33,754 bases of DNA from CAZSRX01 sp964609675 [NCBI: uncultured Bacteroidota bacterium]. GTDB lineage: Bacteria; CLD3; SB21. Shown here piece after piece: positions 8,007 to 16,674 of this stretch; within the stretch, counting starts at the first letter, position 1, and each line of letters begins with the position of its first letter. The notes beneath the pieces are model-generated. The model searched no databases. It worked only from the letters and a program-made list of their open reading frames with translations, and had not been told where the DNA came from. The stretch is taken from contig CAZSRX010000039.1 in the NCBI GenBank assembly GCA_964609675.1, positions 1-33,754 of the forward strand, written 5' to 3'. The translations under genes were made by a program, and so were the position numbers.

Positions 8007-8485
8007 TTAATTCAAGGGTAAACTGAGTTGTTCGTACGCTATCGGAATAGGCGGTGGCTGAAAAGGATTATCGATCCAATCCCATAAATCTCTGTAAACT
8101 TTGTTTGATCCATTTAAAAAAACTTTCAATTTGCCAGCGATCCTGATAGATGCGCGCAATCGTCGTTGCGCCCCAGTAACTGATGAAACACCCTCTCAAA
8201 CAACGGCCAGGGACGCTGTTCGTTCGCATAGGCCAACGTCGACCGGAGGGGCGCCTTCTGAAGTCCTAAATGCTTGACCTTGCCAAGGCTGCAGGCGATA
8301 CCGCCACATATTTCCCGTAAGGAATGGGCTTTTCCAACCTGGCAAAATAACATGGCTACAAATTGATCCCAACAACTGAAACCTTTGGATCCTTTCTCGG
8401 CCTTCAACGCTTTAACCTCCCGATAAAATTCATTCCGAGAAAATATTTGTAGAATTTGTCCGAAAACGCTATTTCATTGATTCAA
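8007..8485 (-). pseudogene. Shredded IS4-family transposase (DUF4372 type) remnant
   Basis: Three transposase pieces lie in order but in three different frames. The N-terminal piece runs from 8485 down: TTG AAT CAA TGA AAT, where a normal gene would probably read ATG AAT CAA GGA. It then shows the DUF4372 domain with FSCWDQFVAMLFCQ, SLREICGG and RSTLAYANEQRPW, ending near the GRN of QLLGRN (about 8170). The middle piece (about 8151-8100) reads IYQDRWQIESFFKWIKQ, the C-terminal catalytic helix with the DDE glutamate. The tail (8099-8007) reads YRDLWDWIDNPFQPPP and on to LPLN and a stop, plausible as the C-terminus. Roughly 200 central residues, with the two catalytic Asp residues, are missing. 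I found no convincing terminal inverted repeats, although GCTGTCCAA occurs directly at 7891 and 7998. The element cannot be active. Confidence 0.8.
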
Positions 8486-8696
8486 GAGGAAGTCCTTTCT
8501 GCATCGGTTTCTTTGTTACAACTTAAATTTATGCAAAAGTGCTTCCTCTTTTAAATTTATTTTGGAAAGATATGTTCTGGAATAGTAAATCAGAAATACA
8601 ATTACTGGACAAGAAATGAATAGCACTATAATCGAGCATAGTCATTTATCATTTTGGTTGCGCGGTAAGCAAATGAATCCCATTACAGAATTGTCG

Positions 8697-9725
8697 TTAA
8701 TAACTTGTAGAATCCAACCTAACTTTTCCTCTGAAAATGTAATAGATGCTAATTGTGTAGGCCAGGACAAACGGAATGCCGATCAGGGCGATAGTGAGCA
8801 TGATGCCGAGCGTTTTTGGCGATGAGGCCGCATTATAGATAGTCAGGCTGTTCTCCGGGTTGCCGGACGAGAAGACGATATTCGGGTACATGCCGATGCC
8901 GAAGAGCGACAGCAGAGCCATCATCGAGGCCACCGACGACAGAAACGCCGCGAACGGGCGGTTATGATGGACTTCCCGCGGAATGTTGGCAATCGCCAGC
9001 ATATTCAGAATGGCCAGCATGAAAAATACCGGATGCTCTTTGATATTAGTAACCATGTGCGGATAATAAATCAGCGTCGCCATGGTGGTAGAGACATAAC
9101 CAATCACGAAAAAAATAATTGAATTATTAATCCATCCGCGAATTTGCGACTGGAGGTTGCCTTCGGTTTTCATGTAGGCGTACAGCGCGCCGTGCATCAT
9201 AAACAAAGCAACGGTGGTGATGCCCACCAGCAGGGCGTATGGATTCAGCATATCCATGAAACCGCCCGTATATTCATGCCCCGCGTCCAGCGGGACGCCG
9301 CGGATAATGTTGCCCAGCGCGACGCCCATCAAAAGGGCTATGATGATACTGGACACGCTGAACGCGACGTCCCAGTTCTGCCGCCAGCGGGCGCCCGGCC
9401 GTTTGCTCCGGAACTCAATAGCCACTGCGCGAAATATCAGGACGAACAGCAAGAGAATGAAGGCATTGTAAAATCCGGAGAAAACCGTTGCGTACACATG
9501 AGGAAATGCCGCAAATAACGCGCCGCCGCCGGTAACCAGCCAGACTTCGTTGCCGTCCCACACCGGTCCGATGGCATTAATCATAATCCGTCGGTCGGTA
9601 TCGTTTTTTGTCAGCAGGTGCAGGGCACCTACGCCGAGATCGAATCCGTCGAGGATTGCATAGCCCGTGAAAAGTATGCCGATGAGTATAAACCAGACGG
9701 TATTTAAGTCAAATTCAAAAAGCAT
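8697..9725 (-). CDS. cydB: Cytochrome bd quinol oxidase subunit II
   Basis: This is subunit II of the bd-type terminal oxidase, an integral membrane partner of CydA needed for assembly of the b595/d haem site. The 342-residue length and about eight to nine membrane segments fit the family. The N-terminus carries the conserved GYAILDGFDLGVG (residues about 21-33) and further on GPVWDGNEVWLVTGGGALFA, both hallmark CydB motifs. It lies 126 bp downstream of cydA, a wide gap for this pair. That gap holds only a 25-codon ORF without a membrane segment, so I see no CydX. The gene ends next to the transposase debris, with no clear terminator. Confidence 0.95.
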   Translation of the reverse strand: MLFEFDLNTVWFILIGILFTGYAILDGFDLGVGALHLLTKNDTDRRIMINAIGPVWDGNEVWLVTGGGALFAAFPHVYATVFSGFYNAFILLLFVLIFRAVAIEFRSKRPGARWRQNWDVAFSVSSIIIALLMGVALGNIIRGVPLDAGHEYTGGFMDMLNPYALLVGITTVALFMMHGALYAYMKTEGNLQSQIRGWINNSIIFFVIGYVSTTMATLIYYPHMVTNIKEHPVFFMLAILNMLAIANIPREVHHNRPFAAFLSSVASMMALLSLFGIGMYPNIVFSSGNPENSLTIYNAASSPKTLGIMLTIALIGIPFVLAYTISIYYIFRGKVRLDSTSY

Positions 9726-9851
9726 TTTTAAATCGGTATTTTCATTGTTTGCATAATTGTCCCCAGATGCTATATCTTTAAAAAAAACCTGAAATCGATA
9801 TAAACCTTGGGTGCGTTATTTCTTCCTGTTTTGGCGCTTTCGTAGCGCATG

Positions 9852-11222
9852 TTACTTTTTAAAAATCTGCTTTTGCTGTGTATATTCCGATTCCATAGAT
9901 TCCGGATTTTCCGGGCCGTGCTTGATTTTATGATCCAGCAGGTACAGGAATAGTACGAACAGCAAAAGGTAAATCGCCGTGAACAATATGAGCGAAAAAA
10001 CCACCTGTTCCCCGGCGACGGTTTTGGAAAGTCCGTCTTTTGTGCGAAGGAGATTATAGACAATCCACGGCTGGCGGCCGACTTCGGCGGAAATCCAACC
10101 CAATTGATTGGCAATCTGCGGCAAGAGAACCGATAATATGAAAATTTTAAGCAGCCATGGCTTATTAAATAAGCGTTCTTTAGGAAGCAGGGTTAAACCC
10201 AGCAGACTCAATCCGATCAGCATGAATCCGATGGCGACCATGATATGATAGGACTGGAATACAATATTTACCGGCGGGCGGTCTTCTGGCGTAAAACTCC
10301 CAAGACCTGTTACCGGCTGTTCTGAATTCCCGTGAATCAGATAACTCAGCATACCGGGAATCGCGACGCCGAACCGTACGGTTTCGTCTTTTTCATTGAC
10401 CCAGCCGAAGAGATACAGATCAGCCGGTTTTGCGCTGTCGTAATGGCCTTCAAAGGCGGCCAGCTTTGCCGGCTGATGTTCACTGACCACCCGCGCGCTG
10501 TGGTGGCCCGTGTATAACTGGAACAGGGACGCAAAGGCCGCCAGTCCGAGCGCGATGATGAAGGATTTTTTAGCGAACTCGACATAGCGTTTTTTAAGGA
10601 TATAATAGGCGCTGACGCTGATAACCATGAACGCGCCCGCCTGCCAGCAGCCGGCCAGCACATGCGAAAGACGCTCCATAGACGAGGGATTAAAAACCAT
10701 TTCCCAGAAATCGGTGATTTCGGCACGTATAAAGAGCCCGCTTCCTGCCAGATGATATCCTGCGGGCGTTTGCTGCCATGAGTTGGCGACCACGATCCAT
10801 ACGGCGCTTAACATGGAACCCAAAGAGACCATAACCGTGGAAAAGAAATGCATCTTCGGGCCGACCTTGTTCCAACCAAACACCAGCACCGCGAGAAAAC
10901 CGGACTCAAGGAAAAACGCGAAGATACCCTCCGCCGCAAGCGCGCTGCCGAATACGTCGCCGACAAAACGGGAATAGGCCGCCCAGTTCGTGCCGAATTC
11001 AAATTCCATTACAATGCCTGTTGCTACGCCCATTGCGAACGTCAGCGCAAAAATCTTTACCCAGAAACGCGCCATGTTTTCATAAAGCCGGTTGCGGGTT
11101 TTCAGGTACAGGCCTTCCATAATGACGAGAATAACCCCGAGCCCGATACTGAGAGGAGGGTAAATATAATGAAACGCTATGGTGACAGCGAACTGAATAC
11201 GCGACAGAATTTCAACATCCAT
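9852..11222 (-). CDS. cydA: Cytochrome bd quinol oxidase subunit I
   Basis: This is subunit I of cytochrome bd oxidase. It oxidises quinol at the periplasmic face and reduces oxygen to water with high affinity. The 456 residues show the haem ligand H18 in [11 protein letters not shown], the [14 protein letters not shown] helix with the two conserved Glu residues, and the Q-loop start around [14 protein letters not shown] (E. coli has EQPAKLAAIE). [13 protein letters not shown] lies near the second half of the protein. The Q-loop is short, without the long enterobacterial insertion. The gene follows the DHH phosphoesterase by 65 bp and precedes cydB. It may be expressed with either, though I see no strong Shine-Dalgarno at its ATG. 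Together with the flavodiiron protein and SOD, it points to a microaerobic lifestyle. Confidence 0.96.
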   Translation of the reverse strand: MDVEILSRIQFAVTIAFHYIYPPLSIGLGVILVIMEGLYLKTRNRLYENMARFWVKIFALTFAMGVATGIVMEFEFGTNWAAYSRFVGDVFGSALAAEGIFAFFLESGFLAVLVFGWNKVGPKMHFFSTVMVSLGSMLSAVWIVVANSWQQTPAGYHLAGSGLFIRAEITDFWEMVFNPSSMERLSHVLAGCWQAGAFMVISVSAYYILKKRYVEFAKKSFIIALGLAAFASLFQLYTGHHSARVVSEHQPAKLAAFEGHYDSAKPADLYLFGWVNEKDETVRFGVAIPGMLSYLIHGNSEQPVTGLGSFTPEDRPPVNIVFQSYHIMVAIGFMLIGLSLLGLTLLPKERLFNKPWLLKIFILSVLLPQIANQLGWISAEVGRQPWIVYNLLRTKDGLSKTVAGEQVVFSLILFTAIYLLLFVLFLYLLDHKIKHGPENPESMESEYTQQKQIFKK

Positions 11223-11287
11223 GAGCGGTCTTAAAACAGATAATGCAATGAAGTTTCCCCAGGCAAGCGCCCGGAAATTTTTTATAA

Positions 11288-12175
11288 CTAACCGTTGGCT
11301 TTTAGCTTCTCAACTATTTCCTTCAGCTTGGCGTCCGCTTCAGCTTCAGGGAACTGGCAGGTGCCCGCGCCTTTGTGGCCGCCGCCGCCGTAGGATGCCA
11401 TTAACGCGCCGACGTCGGTTTTGCACGTTCGGTTGAATATGCTGTGGCCGACCGCGCACACCATGACGCCGGGTTCGCGGCCTTTAAAAAGACGCACCGA
11501 AATGTTCGCTTCCGGAAACAATGTATATATGAGGAATCGATTGCCAGCGGGCATTTTATCCACGTTGCGTGGATCGGTGATAATCACGTTGCCGTCCTGG
11601 CGTGAATATTTGAGCAAGGCTTCTTTAAAAGCGTCCTGATCCGCGAGGTACTTGTCCACTTTCGATTTAACTTCGGGCAATTGAAGAATCTCATTCACGG
11701 GTAATGTTTGAATCCACCCGATCATACGCTGGAAATAATCTTCGAATTCAGCCAGCCCCGAGCGCGGATCGAGCGTATAAGAAAGCAGCACCCAACCCTT
11801 CGGATTCAGCACGTCATCGATGGTGAGATTCGCACTGTCCACGCGGTCGGTTTCTTTGAGTAATTCCTCAAATTTTTTCAGTTCCTCCGGCTGCTGGTAG
11901 AAATCGTATATAACCCGGGCACAACTGGGCGCTACGGCGAACCGGCCCCGGTAATCATGTGTGGATTGATGTTCCTGACTGGTGTGATGGTCAAACCATA
12001 ACGCGCAATTTGGATGATAGGGAAGATTGGCAATAATGTCATGGTCGGTTACCGTCACTTTGCCATCCTGCATGGCTTTGGCTTCCGCAAAGACGACCTC
12101 ATCGATTTTTTCCATGATCGTAACAAATACCGCGCAGGTGAGCCCGTCCAAATCCGTTCGTGTGATTAATCTCAT
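11288..12175 (-). CDS. DHH/DHHA1 family phosphoesterase
   Basis: The 295-residue cytoplasmic protein is of the DHH phosphoesterase superfamily (NrnA-like oligoribonucleases, pAp phosphatases, exopolyphosphatases). Metal-binding motifs are visible: RTDLDG (D8, D10) at the N-terminus, VTDHD (about 42-46) and WFDHHTS (D62, H63, H64). The C-terminal DHHA1 substrate-binding domain is marked by GGGGHKGAG (about 263-271). It could degrade short RNA or pAp, or act on another phosphoester; the substrate cannot be read from sequence. It lies directly upstream of cydA on the same strand. The start at 12175 is the first Met and begins exactly at the conserved beta-strand. Confidence 0.85.
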   Translation of the reverse strand: MRLITRTDLDGLTCAVFVTIMEKIDEVVFAEAKAMQDGKVTVTDHDIIANLPYHPNCALWFDHHTSQEHQSTHDYRGRFAVAPSCARVIYDFYQQPEELKKFEELLKETDRVDSANLTIDDVLNPKGWVLLSYTLDPRSGLAEFEDYFQRMIGWIQTLPVNEILQLPEVKSKVDKYLADQDAFKEALLKYSRQDGNVIITDPRNVDKMPAGNRFLIYTLFPEANISVRLFKGREPGVMVCAVGHSIFNRTCKTDVGALMASYGGGGHKGAGTCQFPEAEADAKLKEIVEKLKANG

Positions 12176-12359
12176 GGATGCCCTTATTCTTTAATTTTTA
12201 TTAAATACGGTGGAATTAAATGAAAAAAACTAATCTATTCAATAAAAAAATTTCAGACTCTATTTTCAAGTTTTCTGAAACTGAAAGTTTATGGATTTGA
12301 TGGCTATCCTCGGATTACCGTTGCGCAGTAACATTGTCAAAAAAAATTTTAAAAAACAT

Positions 12360-12388
12360 TTGCTTTATGCACTTTTTTTTACTATTAT
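12360..12388 (+). promoter_or_regulatory. Candidate promoter of a small RNA or leader
   Basis: TTGCTT (12360-12365) and TATTAT (12383-12388) are 17 bp apart on the plus strand, giving a start near 12395. The next annotated genes on both sides are on the minus strand, so a plus-strand promoter here would serve only the short transcript ending at the terminator. Confidence 0.4.
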
Positions 12389-12394
12389 TATGCC

Positions 12395-12535
12395 TGCAAA
12401 AGTTGTTTGAAAAAAGCAAGAATAAAAGAGGGCCTGATTCCGTTATGGTTTCAGAAGATAAATTAAGTTTTTTCTACTCCTCTCCTCCTCATTAGAAAAC
12501 CCCGCGGTTCCCCCATAATCCGCGGGGTTTTCTTA
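12395..12535 (+). ncRNA. Candidate small RNA with C/U-rich anti-Shine-Dalgarno patch
   Basis: Between the plus-strand promoter and the strong terminator lies a transcript of about 140 nt. Just before the terminator stem is an unbroken pyrimidine stretch, CTACTCCTCTCCTCCTC (12474-12490), complementary to Shine-Dalgarno sequences. The terminator loop is also C-rich (TTCCCCC). Small RNAs that block ribosome-binding sites often carry such patches. A 16-codon ORF (12445-12495, MVSEDKLSFFYSSPPH) with AGAGGG upstream covers the same DNA, so a short peptide is the alternative. No expression evidence is available. Confidence 0.35.
12495..12532. terminator. Strong bidirectional intrinsic terminator
   Basis: GAAAACCCCGCGG (12495-12507) and CCGCGGGGTTTTC (12520-12532) form a perfect 13-bp stem with a 12-nt loop, with T-rich ends in both directions. 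It ends the minus-strand operon finishing with rmlA (stop at 12560) and would also end any plus-strand transcript from 12395. Confidence 0.9.
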
Positions 12536-12559
12536 TTAAAACGCTTGTTTTTACAATGG

Positions 12560-13285
12560 TTAGTTTATGCCATGCTTTTGAGCAATCAGGTGATTGGCAC
12601 GATATAACGATTCAAAGGTACCGGCATCGGTCCACCATCCCTTCATAAACTCATATTTCATTGCGTTTTTGTTTACGTAATGATTGTTTACGTCTGTTAT
12701 TTCCAATTCGCCACGACCGGAGGGTTTGAGGGTTTTGATAACTTTAAATACTTCTGTATCATACATATAAATTCCAGTAACCGCGTAATTGGATTTGGGC
12801 TGTTTGGGCTTTTCCTCAATGCCGACGACTTTGTCTCCACGGAGTTCGGCCACGCCGAAACGCTGGGGATCAGGAACTTCCTTAAGAAATATGCGCGCGC
12901 CCTGCTTGGTTTTATCAAATTCTTTGACGGCTTCAGTTATACTGTCCTCAAATATGTTATCGCCGAGAATGACCACAATACTGTCGCCGGAGGCGTAGTG
13001 CTCGCAGAGTCCCAGCGCCTCGGCAATGCCGCCTTCTCCTTTCTGATAGACGTAATTGATATGCGACAGCTTAAAATCATGTCCGTTACCGAGAAGGCGC
13101 AGGAAATCGCCGGCAAAGTTGCCGCCGGTTACTAAAATGATATCGGTAATGCCGGCCTCGACCATTTTTTCAATAGGATAGAAAATCATCGGTTTATTGT
13201 ATATGGGCAGCAGATGCTTGTTGGTGACAAGGGTTAGCGGCTGAAGCCGTGTACCCAGGCCGCCGGCTAGAATGATGCCTTTCAT
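12560..13285 (-). CDS. rmlA: Glucose-1-phosphate thymidylyltransferase-like nucleotidyltransferase (short form)
   Basis: It joins a nucleoside triphosphate (typically dTTP) with glucose-1-phosphate to give an NDP-glucose, the first step to dTDP-rhamnose and related sugars. The N-terminal signature GGLGTRLQPLT (8-18) and NKHLLPIYNKPM follow the family pattern. GDNIFED marks the metal site and EEKPKQPKSNYAVTG the sugar-binding strand. At 241 residues it is the short type, lacking the C-terminal extension of the roughly 290-residue enterobacterial enzyme. AGGAG precedes the ATG. It is the last gene of the minus-strand operon, 21 bp after plsC, and is followed by the strong terminator. No rmlB, rmlC or rmlD is in the window, so dTTP/rhamnose specificity is inferred from the family only. 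Confidence 0.88.
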   Translation of the reverse strand: MKGIILAGGLGTRLQPLTLVTNKHLLPIYNKPMIFYPIEKMVEAGITDIILVTGGNFAGDFLRLLGNGHDFKLSHINYVYQKGEGGIAEALGLCEHYASGDSIVVILGDNIFEDSITEAVKEFDKTKQGARIFLKEVPDPQRFGVAELRGDKVVGIEEKPKQPKSNYAVTGIYMYDTEVFKVIKTLKPSGRGELEITDVNNHYVNKNAMKYEFMKGWWTDAGTFESLYRANHLIAQKHGIN

Positions 13286-13306
13286 GATGCGTTCTCCTGT
13301 TTGGTA

Positions 13307-14113
13307 TTATGTTTTTTTCGTCTGATTGTATGCCTTTTTCTTTTCCTGCATTTTTCTGATGAAACTCTCGTCGGTGATTAACGAGTACGCTTTGACCGGC
13401 TCGAAATTGTCGCGGATAATGGTTTCCACTTTATTTTTCAGTTCATCGCGCTGCGCGGCAGTTAATCCGGCGGTCGGCACGGGCTTATCAAAAGTCAGAA
13501 AAATCTCTTTGCGGAAACCCATATCGAAAACCGAGCGGTATTTGTGCATAATCTGAATCGTGCCGCTGATGGTCACGGGAATGATGGGTACCTGGGCGTC
13601 GATGGCCAGTAGAAATGCGCCTTTTTTGAATGGTGATATCTGACCGTCCAGACTGCGCGTGCCTTCTGCGTAGATCACGATATTGATACCATCATGGATT
13701 TTTTTGGCCGCTTTTTTCAGCGATTGGATGGCTTTTTCCCGGTTGCCGCGGTCAATCGAAATGAACCGCATGATCATCAGCGTGACGCCAAGAAATGGAG
13801 CCCAGAGCAGTTCTTTCTTGTATATCATTCTCAATTGCCGTGGGGTATACTTCATCATCAATGGAATATCGTACAGACTCTGATGATTGCTGACGAAAAT
13901 GTAATGTCGGCCTGGTTCGATATTTTCCAGGCCCTTCACATGGACGCGCGCCCTGGCCAGTCGCAGCAGTCCGCCGGACCAGAATTTTTCTGTCCAGTAC
14001 ATCGCCCGGCCGAAGGGAAAGAAAATTGAAGTCGGGAAAGCGATAAAAATGCTCAATAAGGTATGCAGCAGGGACAGGGCAACAATGATTGCGGATAGCG
14101 CTTGGTGCACCAT
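13307..14113 (-). CDS. plsC: 1-acyl-sn-glycerol-3-phosphate acyltransferase
   Basis: It transfers an acyl chain to lysophosphatidic acid to make phosphatidic acid at the cytoplasmic membrane. The N-terminal 35 residues are a hydrophobic anchor. The catalytic H-x4-D motif is NHQSLYD (H77, D82), and the substrate-binding EGTRS motif starts at E150. The FKKGAFLLA and PVIPVTISG-type motifs follow (about 162-184). The 268-residue length is normal. The tail is very basic and rich in Lys and Gln. The gene lies 6 bp after the class II aldolase and 21 bp before rmlA, so it is part of the operon. Its link with cytochrome c maturation is not obvious and may simply reflect envelope biogenesis. Confidence 0.92.
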   Translation of the reverse strand: MVHQALSAIIVALSLLHTLLSIFIAFPTSIFFPFGRAMYWTEKFWSGGLLRLARARVHVKGLENIEPGRHYIFVSNHQSLYDIPLMMKYTPRQLRMIYKKELLWAPFLGVTLMIMRFISIDRGNREKAIQSLKKAAKKIHDGINIVIYAEGTRSLDGQISPFKKGAFLLAIDAQVPIIPVTISGTIQIMHKYRSVFDMGFRKEIFLTFDKPVPTAGLTAAQRDELKNKVETIIRDNFEPVKAYSLITDESFIRKMQEKKKAYNQTKKT

Positions 14114-14119
14114 AAGTGG

Positions 14120-14953
14120 TTATGCCTTGAATAGTTCGGAAATGATGGTTGCGATAAGGCCGGAAAGTTCCACTTCCGTGGCCGTTGTCCGGCTTATTGG
14201 TTGGAAGCGGCACGTCGGGCTGTCGGCGCCGGTTCGGTTGAATGTATATTTGCAGCACGAGTCACCGACGCAGTTGTCCATGCAGGAAACGCATTTCAGA
14301 TGATGATCCTCTGCGGTGCCGTATATCGTTCGAAGTGCATTCAGGCTGTCTACAGCCGGTTTATCCAGGATTTTCGCTCCGCCGAGGCATTGGCTGATGA
14401 ATACTATTTGCGCGTAATGTTCAATGCGCTCCAGCTTATAATAAGCGTTCCAGACGGAGTCGCCGGCCGTGACCACGCCGTGACTGGCCAGAAGCGCCGC
14501 GTCGGTCTTGTTAAAAACCGGCGCGACGGCCGCCGCCAGTTCGTCGGTGGATGGAAGCGCGAACGGAATCAATGGCACGGCGCCGATGGTGGTGATGATT
14601 TCAGGTGAGATGCAGGCGTCCAATGAAACGCCAGCCGTGGCGAAAGCCGTGGCATAAGCCGGGTGCGCATGAACAACGGATTGGACATCCGGTCGGGCGC
14701 TGTATATTGCTAGATGCATTTTCATTTCCGTAGTTGGTTTCCGCAACCCCTCCATGACGGTGCCGTGCCGGTCCACTTTAAGGATATCCGTCATACGCAA
14801 ATCGCCCTTGCATAGGCCGGACGGCGTAATGAGAAAGAAACCAGAATCAAGGCGCGCGCTGATATTGCCGTCGTTAGCGGCAACAAAACCTTTATCATAC
14901 AGCCGTCGTCCGCACTGGACAATTTCATGTTTGATTTCCGCCTCGCTTTTCAT
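14120..14953 (-). CDS. Class II aldolase family protein with C-terminal Cys cluster
   Basis: This is a Zn-dependent aldolase of the fuculose-phosphate aldolase/adducin family. The acid/base Glu is E76, and the zinc ligands H95, H97 (VVHAHPAY) and H158 (LLASHGV) match the family. GNIS (29-32) and TPSG (43-46) are the usual substrate-phosphate loops. The standard domain ends near residue 215. Beyond it is an extra tail of about 60 residues carrying Cys221, Cys224, Cys228, Cys233, Cys234 and Cys248, spaced C-x2-C-x3-C-x4-CC-x13-C. This could bind a metal or form disulfides and is not part of the ordinary aldolase. The start codon overlaps the ccmA-like stop (ATGA, 4 bp), indicating translational coupling. 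The sugar substrate is unknown. Confidence 0.88.
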   Translation of the reverse strand: MKSEAEIKHEIVQCGRRLYDKGFVAANDGNISARLDSGFFLITPSGLCKGDLRMTDILKVDRHGTVMEGLRKPTTEMKMHLAIYSARPDVQSVVHAHPAYATAFATAGVSLDACISPEIITTIGAVPLIPFALPSTDELAAAVAPVFNKTDAALLASHGVVTAGDSVWNAYYKLERIEHYAQIVFISQCLGGAKILDKPAVDSLNALRTIYGTAEDHHLKCVSCMDNCVGDSCCKYTFNRTGADSPTCRFQPISRTTATEVELSGLIATIISELFKA

Positions 14954-15663
14954 GCCTGACCTAACGCCGTATGCAGTTGTTTCTGGATGACGCTCAGGTT
15001 ATCGGCATTCACCGGTTCGTCCCTGATGATTTTTCCTTCCGCCATCAGCAGGCATCGGTTAGCGATGGGAAGAATGGCCTCCGGATCGTGCGAAGAAATG
15101 ATAATTGTGCCCTTCCCGCTACGGTAGGATTGGATGATCGCATCCAGGTAGGCCGCCGCGGCAAGGTCGAGCCCTGTGTAAGGTTCGTCCAACAGTAACA
15201 GATTAGGCTCATGAATTATGGCTCGGGCAAGCGCCAGTCGCTGCTGCTGACCGCGAGACAAATGACGCACTTTCTCATGGCGGCACGTATATAAACCGTA
15301 TTGTTTCAGTAATGCTTTGACGCGTTTATCGGGTTGTTCCAGTTGATATCCGGCAGCGAAAAATAACAGGTTTTCTTCTGCAGATAAATCGCCATATAGA
15401 CCGACAGCGTGTCCGAGATATCCGGTCCGGCTCTGATATACCAATCGGTTCTTTTTTATCGGCTGACCCTCGAAAAACAAATCGCCGGCAGAAGGCTTCA
15501 TCAGCAGCGCCAGTATTTTAATCAGCGTGGTTTTACCCGCTCCGTTCTTTCCGTATATGGCGACGGATTCGTTCGGGCCAAACGATAGAGAAATTTGGTT
15601 CAAAGCGGTTTTCCAGCCGTATTGTTTGCTGACAGCTCTTAATTCTAGGGTTGTATGCAGCAT
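14950..15663 (-). CDS. ccmA: ABC transporter ATPase, CcmA-like
   Basis: This is an ATP-binding subunit of an ABC transporter. Walker A is GKNGAGKT (38-45), the signature LSRGQ (135-139), Walker B LLLLDEP with D159 and E160, and the H-loop SSHDPE. Its short 237-residue form and its place in a locus with ccmF suggest the cytochrome c maturation ATPase CcmA, which drives release of haem-loaded CcmE. However, no ccmB or ccmC permease lies beside it, so it could be an ATPase for another exporter, and the symbol rests on context. It starts 6 bp after the preceding gene and overlaps the aldolase start by 4 bp. Confidence 0.85.
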   Translation of the reverse strand: MLHTTLELRAVSKQYGWKTALNQISLSFGPNESVAIYGKNGAGKTTLIKILALLMKPSAGDLFFEGQPIKKNRLVYQSRTGYLGHAVGLYGDLSAEENLLFFAAGYQLEQPDKRVKALLKQYGLYTCRHEKVRHLSRGQQQRLALARAIIHEPNLLLLDEPYTGLDLAAAAYLDAIIQSYRSGKGTIIISSHDPEAILPIANRCLLMAEGKIIRDEPVNADNLSVIQKQLHTALGQA

Positions 15664-15669
15664 AGGGTT

Positions 15670-16674
15670 TCAATTCCGTTCTGCAGGAAAATTTTTAGCA
15701 TACCAGCCAATATAAATTAAAAAAACCGAAATAAGAAATAAAATAATCCACCAGGCATATTTCTGTACCATGTTTTCAGCGCTTCGGATCTGCAGCGCTT
15801 CTTCCCCGGGCCGGTCGCTGCCTCCGTTCAAAGTGATTGTTATCCAGTTTCCTGCGGGAAGATAATTTAACTGATAAGAAGAAAAATTGCTATTCAAAAG
15901 ATTATCGTCTTTTATCGGCGTAAAATTTTCTGCTACTGTTTGGATATCGGAAGGCGTTATAAACACATAAATATTCCTCAAATCATACGGCCATGTCTGC
16001 TTGTAGGTGTAGGAAGCGGTTTCATACGAGGCAATATATCTGACCTGCACCGTGCTGGTACCCAGCCGTATCGGGAAGCGGATACCGATGGCGCCTCCTT
16101 GATACATTGTATCCGCCGGAAGGGGCATGTTTTCCTGAAATTGCGTTTTTACGGACGTCAATGACGCGCCCTGCAACGAATTAAAAGTAAAGGTGGGGCG
16201 GTCCCCGGCAGTCAGATAGGTTAATTTACTTTCGTTGTGTAATTCATATAACTCCTCGATGTATAATTTTCCCCGGCTTTTGGAAAAGACGAGCTGCGGA
16301 AGCGTAATTTTAAAATCCGGACGGATTGATGAAGTGTCAAAAACTTTGATACTATGGGTGTAGCTCCGGGCCGAGTCCACTTTAATGTATGCACTGTACG
16401 TTACGGATTGATAGTTAGCCCGCAAAATATAAGAATGTTCTTTATCAGGAATCAGATTTTTGAATTCATAATGATCGGTCCGGAAAATTTCACCGGCCGT
16501 TTCCATACCATTGCCGGGCCGGTGGAGACGAACCCAGTCGCACGAAACAGGCTTGCCGGTGGTCCCATTAATGACTTGACCCGTTAAAACAGCTGTGGAT
16601 GTTGTATGTGTCTGAGAAAACAGACCGCATAGCCCGGACAAGGCGAGATAAAAAATTATAAGATATTTAATCAT
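15670..16674 (-). CDS. Signal-peptide, single-span membrane protein with carboxypeptidase-regulatory-like domain
   Basis: I do not recognise a named family. The 334-residue product has a signal peptide (1-20, ending LFSQ). An N-terminal domain at about 25-100 begins STAVLTGQVINGTTGKPVSC, like a carboxypeptidase-regulatory/TonB-plug-type beta-sandwich. A larger beta-rich extracytoplasmic region follows. A C-terminal membrane segment (about 308-327) ends in a short basic cytoplasmic tail (KNFPAERN). Topology: most of the protein is outside, with a single anchor. It overlaps the ccmF stop by 4 bp and precedes the ccmA-like gene by 6 bp. That position suggests a part in haem delivery or apocytochrome handling, replacing the usual small Ccm proteins, but this is inference from position only. 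Confidence 0.75.
   Translation of the reverse strand: MIKYLIIFYLALSGLCGLFSQTHTTSTAVLTGQVINGTTGKPVSCDWVRLHRPGNGMETAGEIFRTDHYEFKNLIPDKEHSYILRANYQSVTYSAYIKVDSARSYTHSIKVFDTSSIRPDFKITLPQLVFSKSRGKLYIEELYELHNESKLTYLTAGDRPTFTFNSLQGASLTSVKTQFQENMPLPADTMYQGGAIGIRFPIRLGTSTVQVRYIASYETASYTYKQTWPYDLRNIYVFITPSDIQTVAENFTPIKDDNLLNSNFSSYQLNYLPAGNWITITLNGGSDRPGEEALQIRSAENMVQKYAWWIILFLISVFLIYIGWYAKNFPAERN

Noticed and set aside
9726-9851. A cydX-like small gene between cydA and cydB
   Set aside because: The only ORF is 25 codons, basic, and lacks a hydrophobic segment; CydX is a single-span peptide and normally follows cydB.
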